From Balneolaceae bacterium (GTDB lineage: Bacteria; Bacteroidota; Rhodothermia; Balneolales; Balneolaceae): a stretch of 7,171 bases of DNA. Position numbers and translations under genes: made by a program. The stretch covers positions 1 through 7,171 of the forward strand of contig SKWF01000231.1 of assembly GCA_007129085.1 (NCBI GenBank). The letters run 5' to 3'. Below, one piece after another: positions 1-6,067 of this stretch. Each line of letters opens with the position of its first letter. Positions within the stretch are counted from its first letter, which is position 1. A model generated the notes under the pieces. It did no database searches. It was given only the letters and a program-made list of their open reading frames with translations, and had not been told where the DNA came from.

Positions 1-2
1 GG

Positions 3-71
3 GGCGAACCGGCTCGTGCCCCAATGCATACTCTGTTGATTGCACCCAGTGAGGCGAAATATATGATTTGA
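3..71 (+). CDS. possible C-terminal end of an unidentified protein (5' truncated)
   Basis: One rightward frame is open from the window edge to a TGA at 69-71 and would encode the last 22 residues of a protein, ending in LLIAPSEAKYMI. The composition is compatible with coding, and a gene ending here would converge tail-to-tail with the leftward gene ending at 90. The piece is too short to identify, and the complementary strand is also open over much of it, so a leftward gene start cannot be excluded. This is only a suggestion that a gene crosses the left edge. Confidence 0.3.
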   Translation, partial: GEPARAPMHTLLIAPSEAKYMI

Positions 72-89
72 TGTTACCGAAAAACTCCA

Positions 90-413
90 TCACCGAAATC
101 CACTCTCACGCTCAACATACCTAATCAATTCATTGAGATGGCGCTGTTGCATCAAGACCATCCAGATATTCAATAGAAAAACACCAAAAATGGCGTAATA
201 AAAGTAGCGGTGGAGTGTGGCAGCATCATTTAGGAAGATGTAGGTAAAGAAAAGAATAATCACCACATTCACTGCAAAATGAATCCACTTATTGCGCAGT
301 TTTTTTTGCAAAATCGGTAGTTGTTCCTCCGGTGGAAGATCGGCATCATCTTGTAGATATACCTTTGCATACCGTCTGTAACGATGCTCGTCTTGATCGG
401 GATTTATAGCCAT
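90..413 (-). CDS. small two-helix membrane protein of unknown function
   Basis: This encodes a 107-residue protein that I do not recognise. It has a charged N-terminal region of about 40 residues, a first membrane segment at roughly residues 44-62, a loop of about seven residues, a second membrane segment at roughly 69-88, and a charged C-terminal tail. The basic residues before helix 1 (K37, K38, R40, K42) and after helix 2 suggest a helical hairpin with both ends in the cytoplasm. The layout resembles the short 2TM proteins common in Bacteroidota, but I see no diagnostic motif. The ATG at 411-413 lies only 8 bp after the stop of the upstream leftward gene, so the two are probably co-transcribed. 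No Shine-Dalgarno sequence is evident. The membrane topology is reasonably sure; the function is unknown. Confidence 0.72.
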   Translation of the reverse strand: MAINPDQDEHRYRRYAKVYLQDDADLPPEEQLPILQKKLRNKWIHFAVNVVIILFFTYIFLNDAATLHRYFYYAIFGVFLLNIWMVLMQQRHLNELIRYVERESGFR

Positions 414-421
414 GAATTCGT

Positions 422-769
422 TTAATTCTGTGCTTTAATAACCCGACGAATCGCTTTGTTGATCAAACTATCGAAGGTATCTTGCTTGGAAAATTCGTGG
501 TAGATGAGATAGACACCCATCATACTCGAAATACTGCCCACAAGGCTTAAAACAGCCGATAACCATAGCGGCTGCAGAAGTCCCAAGATTGATATACCAA
601 CCAGCATCAACCCAACTAAAACCTGAAGTGTTCCGGATAGCAGAGGGACCAAAATCCCACTCTGTAACCAAACAAGACTCTTTCCTAGAAGAGATTTCCT
701 GTATCTTCTCTGTTCAGCTGATTTTGCGCTGTCGACGTTTGAAAATTTTTCTTTTGGATCGTCGATCAT
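422..769 (-). CDS. small hydrophobic membrane protein of unknown function
   Basis: The reading frame is open from 844, but I place the start at the ATG at 767-769, giving 115 residues beginning MIDDPKEKF. The 25 residues before it look non-coding and would overlap the likely promoter at 812-839, and an AGAAAG stretch sits a few bases upstream of this ATG. The protein has a polar, charged N-terminus of about 30 residues and then about 60 mostly hydrophobic residues, best read as two helices near 40-62 and 68-90, possibly three. It ends in a short basic tail (KAIRRVIKAQN). No known domain is recognised. It precedes another two-helix protein gene by 8 bp, and the pair may work together in the membrane, although the sequence does not show how. 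Confidence 0.68.
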   Translation of the reverse strand: MIDDPKEKFSNVDSAKSAEQRRYRKSLLGKSLVWLQSGILVPLLSGTLQVLVGLMLVGISILGLLQPLWLSAVLSLVGSISSMMGVYLIYHEFSKQDTFDSLINKAIRRVIKAQN

Positions 770-810
770 GATTGTACTTTCTAATGTGATATTTGAGAAC
801 ACACTTCTTC

Positions 811-839
811 TATAATACACACTGAGATTTAATTTGCAA
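811..839. promoter_or_regulatory. putative divergent promoter with overlapping -10 elements
   Basis: On the minus strand, TTGCAA (834-839) and TATTAT (812-817) are separated by 16 bp, a good sigma70-type arrangement about 40 bp upstream of the chosen start at 769. On the plus strand, the same bases read TATAAT (811-816), a perfect -10 about 40 bp before the GTG of the rRNA methyltransferase gene, but with no convincing -35. The minus-strand promoter is the better supported of the two. The Bacteroidota-specific TAnnTTTG -7 element is not evident here. Confidence 0.42.
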
Positions 840-855
840 ACCAATATGACTGCTC

Positions 856-1605
856 GTGGAAAACTTTAACAAATACATTTACGGAATCAAACCGGTTGAA
901 GAGCAACTTCAATCCAATCCCAAGAACATCGATAAAATTTACGTTCGAAAAGGAATGGGCGGTCCAAACCTTTCTCATATATATCGGTTCGCTTCTGATA
1001 ACCGAATTCCCGTTACCGAGGTTCCCGACAGCAAACTTACCGACCTGGTTGGAAAAGCAAATACTCAGGGCATTGTTGCCGGAATTTCGGAAATACCATA
1101 TGTAGATTTTGAAGAGTGGCTCGAAGAGATTCAACCCGATAAAAACACCGCAATTCTGCTGCTCGATGAAATTGAGGACCCACACAATTTTGGTGCCATT
1201 TTACGCACGGCCGCAGCTGCAGGGATGGCCGCAGTAATTGTTCCGAAACATCGTCAGGCACCGGTAAATGCTACCGTTTATAAAACAAGCGCCGGAACAG
1301 CCGGTAAAATTCCAATCGTAAGAGCGGTAAACCTAAACCAAGCTATTTTACAGCTAAAGGATAACTCCTTCTGGATTGCCGGGCTCGATCAAAACTCCGA
1401 GTCCACCATTTGGAGCCAAACCTACGATGTGCCGATGGCATTTGTAATTGGTAACGAAGGGCGCGGCATGCGCCAGAAAACCGGCGAGCACTGCGACTTT
1501 CTGCTGTCACTGCCGATGAGCAACGATGTTGAGTCTCTGAATGCGTCCGTAAGTGCCGCGCTGGTTTCGTACGAATGGAGGCGGCAGCTCGAAGGACGAG
1601 ATTAA
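856..1605 (+). CDS. rlmB: SpoU/TrmH-family RNA 2'-O-methyltransferase, RlmB-like
   Basis: This 249-residue protein has the length and layout of RlmB, which uses S-adenosylmethionine to methylate the 2'-hydroxyl of a guanosine (G2251 in E. coli numbering) in 23S rRNA. Residues 4-80 form the substrate-binding domain, beginning YIYGIKPVEEQL. The knotted SPOUT catalytic domain follows with all three motifs: DPHNFGAILRTA at 108-119 (N111, R117), VIGNEGRGM at 197-205 (N200, E201, G202) and VESLNASVSAA near 225-235 (S227, N229). The stretch before motif 3 reads PMSND. The start is GTG at 856; an in-frame TGA at 847-849 excludes anything longer except a CTG at 850, and the nearby ATG at 846 leads to a seven-codon dead end. 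RlmB and other TrmH-type enzymes are hard to separate by sequence alone, so the target nucleotide is inferred from length and N-terminal domain. Confidence 0.9.
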   Translation: MENFNKYIYGIKPVEEQLQSNPKNIDKIYVRKGMGGPNLSHIYRFASDNRIPVTEVPDSKLTDLVGKANTQGIVAGISEIPYVDFEEWLEEIQPDKNTAILLLDEIEDPHNFGAILRTAAAAGMAAVIVPKHRQAPVNATVYKTSAGTAGKIPIVRAVNLNQAILQLKDNSFWIAGLDQNSESTIWSQTYDVPMAFVIGNEGRGMRQKTGEHCDFLLSLPMSNDVESLNASVSAALVSYEWRRQLEGRD

Positions 1606-1642
1606 TAACATGAGTTCGATTCTTAAATAATAACATTAAAAT

Positions 1643-1732
1643 TCCCCCTTAAAAAAGGGGGATAGGGGGATGTTCACTACATTTATGGAAAAACCGATGA
1701 ACACCCCTCTAAATCTCCCCTTTTAGGGGAGA
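1643..1732. repeat. REPIN-like pair of inverted G/C-run hairpins
   Basis: Two short hairpins face each other in the gap between convergent genes. The left one has an 8-bp stem (1643-1650 with 1655-1662, CCCCCTT against AAGGGGG) and loop AAAA. The right one has an 8-bp stem (1714-1721 with 1725-1732, TCTCCCCT against AGGGGAGA) and loop TTT. Between them, 1663-1676 pairs with 1698-1711 (AGGGGGATGTTCA against TGAACACCCCTCT) with one mismatch and one G-T pair. The second unit is therefore a diverged inverted copy of the first, each unit being a palindrome plus a G-rich tail. This is the layout of a REPIN, two REP units in opposite orientation. It may also act as a terminator for both convergent genes. 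Copy number elsewhere cannot be seen here. Confidence 0.7.
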
Positions 1733-1774
1733 CTTATACCGAATAAGTGAAATAGATTATTAATCGAACTCAGG

Positions 1775-3007
1775 TTAATAAATTAGGTACTGTTCTCGTT
1801 GCTGCATAAATGGATCGAGATCAAAATCTACCGTCATGGGATCTATGTCGCCGGAAAGAACTTCATCCACCTTTTCGGTACCGGTCAGCCGGTACATAAA
1901 GTCGTTTACTTCGGCTTGATTGGAGGCATCCATCAACGTTTTTAGAATTAAAAGCCCACTCCGAACGGGATCGTAATCTGTCGATTCCAGCTCTATCGAT
2001 ATTCCGTAACTCAATTCTCCTTCATGCTTGGGGCTCGTTGCCACGCCGGGAATCTCCTCCGGGGTAAATTCTGCCGGGGTGATTGTAGCGTATTCAACTT
2101 TCCTGTTCAGATCTGCAATCTGTTCATCCGTAAGTTCAGTTCCCGGTGATCCAAGCGTTAAAAATGGGTCCGAGGTCCCTCTCCCTTCCGAGAGCGTTGT
2201 CCCCTCAATCAGGCAGGTGCCCAAGTAGACATATGCATGCTCAAACGTTGGCAGGTTGGGCGATGGTGCCACCCACTCCAGACCGGTTTCCGGCCATTTC
2301 ATTTCACGGCCCCAGCCATTCATCTCAATTACTTTCAGCTCCGGCTCTGAATCTGATTCTATATCGAGCCAGTTTTCTCCAACCATCATTTTCGCCAGTT
2401 CACCAAGCGTCATTCCATGCGCTGCGGGAATTTCGTATGGCCCTACAAATGATTTATGTTCTTCTTCCATCATCCATCCGCTAACATACTCCCCTCCTAT
2501 TGGATTGGGGCGATCGAGTACCCATACAGGTTTACCGGCATCTGCTGCAGCTTCCATCACCAGTCCCATAGTAGCGTGATAGGTATAGAATCGTGCGCCA
2601 ACATCTTGCATATCAAACAATAGAATATCTACCTCATCAAGCATCTCTTCTGTCGGCTTTCTCGTCTCTCCATAGAGCGAAAATACGGGCAGTCCACTCT
2701 CCTGATCTACACCATCTTCAATAATATCACCGGCTCCCGCCTCGCCCCGAAAACCATGTTCCGGAGCATAAAGTGCCGTTAAATTAATCTCTTTCTCCAG
2801 TAAAATATCGAGCATATGTCGCTCTCCAATTCGTGCCGTTGGGTTCATCACAAGTCCAACCCGCTTGCCTTCGAGCTCATCCAAATAGTTTTCCACAAGG
2901 TTTTCTGCACCGGTTACAACACGTTCATATTCCGGCTCCTGTTGATCTGTATCACAAGAAATAAAAAATATGAGTGACAATATTGTAATAAAGGAGAGTT
3001 TCTTCAT
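1775..3007 (-). CDS. namZ: exo-beta-N-acetylmuramidase NamZ-like lipoprotein (DUF1343, GH171)
   Basis: This 410-residue protein belongs to the DUF1343 family, now known as NamZ, which removes N-acetylmuramic acid from the non-reducing end of peptidoglycan fragments during wall turnover. Residues 1-17 form a lipoprotein signal with a lipobox-like FIS before C18, followed by an acidic linker as in exported Bacteroidota lipoproteins, so it is probably anchored to the outer membrane or exported. Family motifs appear in order: MNPTARIG at 54-61, APEHGFRG at 81-88, SLYGETRKPT at 110-119, QDVGARFYTY at 134-143, DRPNPIGG at 165-172, HGMTLGELA at 197-205, APSPNLPT at 247-254 and SEGRGT at 273-278. The ATG at 3005-3007 is right because the signal peptide begins there. 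A terminator hairpin lies only 11 bp upstream, and no Shine-Dalgarno sequence is visible. Family assignment is firm; activity is inferred. Confidence 0.93.
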   Translation of the reverse strand: MKKLSFITILSLIFFISCDTDQQEPEYERVVTGAENLVENYLDELEGKRVGLVMNPTARIGERHMLDILLEKEINLTALYAPEHGFRGEAGAGDIIEDGVDQESGLPVFSLYGETRKPTEEMLDEVDILLFDMQDVGARFYTYHATMGLVMEAAADAGKPVWVLDRPNPIGGEYVSGWMMEEEHKSFVGPYEIPAAHGMTLGELAKMMVGENWLDIESDSEPELKVIEMNGWGREMKWPETGLEWVAPSPNLPTFEHAYVYLGTCLIEGTTLSEGRGTSDPFLTLGSPGTELTDEQIADLNRKVEYATITPAEFTPEEIPGVATSPKHEGELSYGISIELESTDYDPVRSGLLILKTLMDASNQAEVNDFMYRLTGTEKVDEVLSGDIDPMTVDFDLDPFMQQREQYLIY

Positions 3008-3018
3008 AGGCTATAAAA

Positions 3019-3052
3019 ATTTCAGTCCTGCAAATTATTACAGGACTGAAAT
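3019..3052 (-). terminator. intrinsic terminator after ndk
   Basis: A perfect 12-bp stem (3019-3030 with 3041-3052, ATTTCAGTCCTG against CAGGACTGAAAT) with a 10-nt loop begins 20 bp after the ndk stop. Read on the minus strand, the stem runs into ATTTTTAT, giving the U-tract of an intrinsic terminator. It should end ndk transcription before namZ. The downstream edge is 11 bp from the namZ ATG, so the same structure overlaps whatever drives namZ. Confidence 0.8.
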
Positions 3053-3072
3053 ATTGGTTTGATTAAAATTAA

Positions 3073-3504
3073 TCAGGCGTTATTCGCAACCACTTCTGAC
3101 TCAGGGAAAAAGTAAGCTGCCTCAATTTTTCCATTTTCAACAGAGTCTGATCCGTGTACGATATTTTCGCCAATGCTATCGGCAAAATCGGCACGAATAG
3201 TTCCTTCTTCTGCTTCATCAGGATTTGTTGCACCGATAAAAGTTCGGAAATCTTCAATCGCATTCTCTTTTTCAAGAATCATCGGTACACAAGGACCACT
3301 GCTCATAAATTCAACCAGATCATCAAAAAATGGCCGCTCTTTATGCACGGCATAAAAACCGCCGGCGGTGTCTTTGGTTAACCGTGTAAGCTTCATCGCT
3401 TTAATAGTAAACCCCGCTTCCTGAATACGTTTGGTTACTTCTCCAATAAGATTTTTTCGTACACAATCCGGTTTCAGGATTGTTAACGTTCTTTCTACTG
3501 CCAT
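3073..3504 (-). CDS. ndk: nucleoside diphosphate kinase
   Basis: This is a complete 143-residue nucleoside diphosphate kinase, the usual bacterial length. It transfers the gamma phosphate of ATP to nucleoside diphosphates through a phosphohistidine, balancing the cytoplasmic NTP and dNTP pools. Hallmarks are TLTILKPD at 6-13, the active-site histidine H117 within NIVHGSDS (114-121), and the nucleotide-binding segment GATNPDEAEEGTIRADF at 91-107. The start ATG at 3502-3504 matches the normal N-terminus (MAVERTLTILKPD); no Shine-Dalgarno sequence precedes it. A strong hairpin terminator follows, so it is probably monocistronic. It is divergent from an adenylate cyclase across 138 bp containing a symmetric dyad. 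No oddities are seen in the protein. Confidence 0.98.
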   Translation of the reverse strand: MAVERTLTILKPDCVRKNLIGEVTKRIQEAGFTIKAMKLTRLTKDTAGGFYAVHKERPFFDDLVEFMSSGPCVPMILEKENAIEDFRTFIGATNPDEAEEGTIRADFADSIGENIVHGSDSVENGKIEAAYFFPESEVVANNA

Positions 3505-3530
3505 ATCTAACTCAAGTTATATGTGTCAAT

Positions 3531-3641
3531 TAACAATTTTTATGTAACATTTCTCTATTTCTACCATCTATAATAGTAGATCGTAGAAGATACAGGATCG
3601 CTCATAGAAACTCGACTCGGGGTACTTAAAAAAAATTGTTA
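3531..3641. repeat. 11-bp inverted repeat bracketing the ndk-cyclase promoter region
   Basis: TAACAATTTTT at 3531-3541 is matched by its exact reverse complement at 3631-3641, 89 bp apart, with the right arm ending one base before the cyclase ATG. The arms are AT-rich, so chance is a real possibility. If transcription starts near the TATAAT at 3569, neither divergent transcript would contain both arms, so any role would be at the DNA level, such as looping or two protein-binding sites. Confidence 0.35.
3559..3588. promoter_or_regulatory. dyad operator candidate centred on a TATAAT element
   Basis: TTCTACCATCTA (3559-3570) and TAGATCGTAGAA (3577-3588) are inverted copies matching at 11 of 12 positions, separated by TAATAG. 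A TATAAT hexamer (3569-3574) overlaps the centre on the plus strand and TATTAT (3570-3575) on the minus strand. This is where a dimeric repressor could block both ndk and the cyclase gene. No good -35 hexamer is seen on either strand. An RNA hairpin in a leader is the alternative. Confidence 0.42.
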
Positions 3642-3642
3642 G

Positions 3643-5481
3643 ATGGACAATTATAGCTTTTCATACAGATGGCATTTTACCTCTTCGTCTACGCCGAGTA
3701 AACTTTGGCCCTATTTGTCGAATACAAATCAGCTGTTTAAAGATTTAGACCAACTGCCGATACAGCCGGCATCTGTATCTCATAATCTTCCTAAAGGACA
3801 TCGCGAGCTAACCTACGATTTGATCCATAAATTGGATATTTGGGAAGAGGAGCCATACGAATGGGAAGCGCCCTATCATCTGAAATTTCGCAGAAATTAT
3901 AAAAATGGGCCCTATAAAACCTTGCTTCTCGGTATTGATATTGCTGAAAAAGAGTATGGTTCAAAAGTAACGTTTCGCTTTTCGGGGGAAGCCAATGGTT
4001 TTTCAAGTCTGCTACGTATTAAAACCCACTTTACCGGATTTTTTAAACGGACTATAAAGCAGGTAATCCAGAAGTATGATAAAACCATTCAGAGCGGTAA
4101 TCACAGCTCGTTGAAACGATCATTTTTTAGTTTCAGAAACAATTCTAAATGGGAAATTCTCACGAATGATCTTACTGAACTGAGTAACAAGCCATTCCTA
4201 TCAAAACAGCTGATAAAAACACTCCGCAACGGCGATACACAGAGTTTGAAATCCATGAAGCCCACTGCTCTGTCGAAATTATGGGATCAGCCGCTGGCAC
4301 AAACGCTCGAAATACTTTTTTATGCCGCAAAGTTAGACATCTTAAATTTTGAATGGGAAATCACCTGTCCAACATGTCGGCAAGTTGAACAGAAGAAAAA
4401 TAAACTGCGTGAAATTACGGGGCCCCTGTTTTGCTCCTACTGCAAAAGCAATTTTGATATCGATTTTCATAACACCGTCCATCTTGTATTTCGGCCCAAT
4501 CCGTTGGTGCGTAAACTCGACAAAAAAACATATTGTCACGCAAATCCTTCAAAAAGGCCTCATATTAAGTTGCATCAATATATCTATCCGGGTCAGCGAC
4601 GATTTGTAAAATTAGATCTACCGCCGGGATCGTATAAACTTCAAAGCAATATTTCTGACAGCACTGTTTTTGCGGATGTTGAAGAGGGTGGGCTGGAATA
4701 CGCTAAAATCTCGTTTAACAAAAATGACCACAGCCATCAAACCGTTACGCTCGGAACATCTCCCAATCTAATTATTCATAATCAAACCGAGGAGCGGATA
4801 TTTGTAATTGCTGAAGATATGGATTGGAAGGAGTATTCCGTTTCAGCCTCAGAAGTTACATCCACACAGCTATTTAGAAATCTTTTCCCAGATGAAACAT
4901 TGAGGCCCGAGCAGAAATTGAAATGCTCGGATCTTACCGTCATGTTTACCGATCTTTTGAATTCTGCATCGATCTATAATAGTGAAGGTGAGGAGAACGC
5001 CATTGGACAGGTGATTGACCATTTTGAAGTTCTGCGTCAGATTATTCTTGAGGAGCGCGGTGCCATAGTTAAAACAATTGGTGATGCCATTATGGCCATT
5101 TTTCAAAAGCCGGTGCATGCAGTACGGGCATTTCAAAAAGCGCAGTACCATTTTAATACCTCTACCGGCCAAAAGAATGCCATCCATTTAAAAGGCGGGA
5201 TCCATATGGGAGACTGCGTTGCCGTTTCGCTGAATAACCGGATCGACTTTTTTGGAAATACCATTAATATTGCCTCCAGGCTTGTTGAAGAGGCAAAAAG
5301 TGAAGAGGTAGTTATTTCCGATAGTGCTCTCTCATCGAGAGAGTTGAGAGATTTGATTGATGATGAAGATAGCCGCCTCAAAGTTCATCAAACCGATGTT
5401 TCTCTGAAGGGGTATGAAAACGTACATTTCGAAGCAAAACGATTAGTCCTGCGAAATTCAACTCTCCGACTTGTTGTATAG
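3643..5481 (+). CDS. soluble class III adenylate cyclase with SRPBCC-like and DUF5939 domains
   Basis: This 612-residue protein has no membrane segment. Residues 5-145 resemble an SRPBCC/START-like ligand-binding fold (FSYRWHFTSSSTPSKLWPYL near the start). Residues about 185-390 match the DUF5939 architecture, including a zinc ribbon (C242, C245, C264, C267), then FRPNPLVRKLD at 283-293 and LDLPPGSYKL at 324-333. The cyclase domain spans about 428-600. It has both metal-binding aspartates (D437 in VMFTDL, D481 in VKTIGD), the adenine-selecting pair K477 and D535 (IDFFG), and the transition-state residues N542 and R546 in TINIASR. It should therefore make cAMP as a homodimer. The ATG at 3643 gives a natural N-terminus; no Shine-Dalgarno sequence is seen. 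It is divergent from ndk and 100 bp upstream of mgsA. The cyclase call is firm, ATP preference is inferred from K477/D535, and the N-terminal ligand is unknown. Confidence 0.93.
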   Translation: MDNYSFSYRWHFTSSSTPSKLWPYLSNTNQLFKDLDQLPIQPASVSHNLPKGHRELTYDLIHKLDIWEEEPYEWEAPYHLKFRRNYKNGPYKTLLLGIDIAEKEYGSKVTFRFSGEANGFSSLLRIKTHFTGFFKRTIKQVIQKYDKTIQSGNHSSLKRSFFSFRNNSKWEILTNDLTELSNKPFLSKQLIKTLRNGDTQSLKSMKPTALSKLWDQPLAQTLEILFYAAKLDILNFEWEITCPTCRQVEQKKNKLREITGPLFCSYCKSNFDIDFHNTVHLVFRPNPLVRKLDKKTYCHANPSKRPHIKLHQYIYPGQRRFVKLDLPPGSYKLQSNISDSTVFADVEEGGLEYAKISFNKNDHSHQTVTLGTSPNLIIHNQTEERIFVIAEDMDWKEYSVSASEVTSTQLFRNLFPDETLRPEQKLKCSDLTVMFTDLLNSASIYNSEGEENAIGQVIDHFEVLRQIILEERGAIVKTIGDAIMAIFQKPVHAVRAFQKAQYHFNTSTGQKNAIHLKGGIHMGDCVAVSLNNRIDFFGNTINIASRLVEEAKSEEVVISDSALSSRELRDLIDDEDSRLKVHQTDVSLKGYENVHFEAKRLVLRNSTLRLVV

Positions 5482-5528
5482 AAACGCTTCCTCAAAATTT
5501 CGGCATTCTTCTCTCCCATTATTCTGCA

Positions 5529-5556
5529 TTCACGCATTTGTTGGCTACATTATAGT
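5529..5556 (+). promoter_or_regulatory. weak promoter candidate for mgsA
   Basis: TTCACG (5529-5534) and TATAGT (5551-5556) are 16 bp apart, 26 bp before the mgsA ATG. Each hexamer departs from the sigma70 consensus, and no terminator is visible after the cyclase gene, so mgsA may instead be expressed by read-through. Confidence 0.22.
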
Positions 5557-5581
5557 CTACATTTCATAAAAATATAGCTGA

Positions 5582-6067
5582 ATGAAACGAATAAAATCTC
5601 ACCCCGATATTGCGTCGCACACCACAACCATGCCCAAAAAGAAAAAGATCGGCCTGGTAGCCCACGATTTTCGAAAAATGGATATGCTGGACTGGGCGGA
5701 ATTCAATCGCGACGTGCTGAAAAATCATGAACTTTATGGCACGGGAACCACAGGCGGGTTGATATCCGAAAAACTGGATCTGCCCGTACACCGGTTTATG
5801 AGTGGTCCGTTGGGCGGTGACCTCCAGATCGGCGCCGCCATTGCCGAGGGAAACCTCGATATCCTGATCTTCTTTTGGGATCCTCTGCAGGCGCAGCCCC
5901 ACGATGTAGATGTGAAGGCTCTATTGAGAATGAGTGTTGTTTACAATATCCCCCTCGCCTGCGACCGCGCCTCAGCCGATTTCCTGATTACTTCTCCCCT
6001 GATGGATGAAGAGTACGATCGATTTTTGGTTGATTACGGGAAGAGATTGAAGGATGAGGCTAAGTAA
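5582..6067 (+). CDS. mgsA: methylglyoxal synthase
   Basis: This 161-residue protein is a clear methylglyoxal synthase, which converts dihydroxyacetone phosphate to methylglyoxal and phosphate and relieves sugar-phosphate build-up when phosphate is scarce. Landmarks are KKIGLVAHD at 21-29 (H28, D29), the phosphate-binding TGTTG at 54-58, SGPLGGD at 74-80 with the catalytic D80 (D71 in the E. coli enzyme), LIFFWDPL at 95-102 (D100) and PHDVD at 106-110 (H107, D110). An aspartate (D128, in ACDRASADF) replaces the asparagine usual near the C-terminal motif. The ATG at 5582 gives a 20-residue lead before the first strand; ATG 5630 (residue 17) would give an N-terminus like the shorter family members, and neither has a Shine-Dalgarno sequence. 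Its TAA is immediately followed by the stop of the opposing RAYT gene. Confidence 0.97.
   Translation: MKRIKSHPDIASHTTTMPKKKKIGLVAHDFRKMDMLDWAEFNRDVLKNHELYGTGTTGGLISEKLDLPVHRFMSGPLGGDLQIGAAIAEGNLDILIFFWDPLQAQPHDVDVKALLRMSVVYNIPLACDRASADFLITSPLMDEEYDRFLVDYGKRLKDEAK

Noticed and set aside
1..22. GGGGC/GCCCC inverted arms at the left edge, possibly a REP-like hairpin.
   Set aside because: The arms are only five bases, the interior does not pair, and the stretch is probably coding.
770..844. An N-terminal extension of 25 residues on the leftward gene ending at 422.
   Set aside because: It would overlap the promoter-like TTGCAA/TATTAT pair, has unlikely composition, and the internal ATG at 767-769 gives a more natural start.
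846..869. ATG at 846 as the start of the rRNA methyltransferase gene.
   Set aside because: That frame meets TAA after seven codons; the methyltransferase frame begins at GTG 856.
829..1185. Long leftward open frame opposite the methyltransferase gene.
   Set aside because: It is antisense to a strongly conserved coding region and resembles no family; a shadow frame.
2028..2579. Several rightward open frames opposite namZ.
   Set aside because: They are antisense to conserved DUF1343 motifs and have low-complexity Ser/Pro-rich translations typical of shadows.
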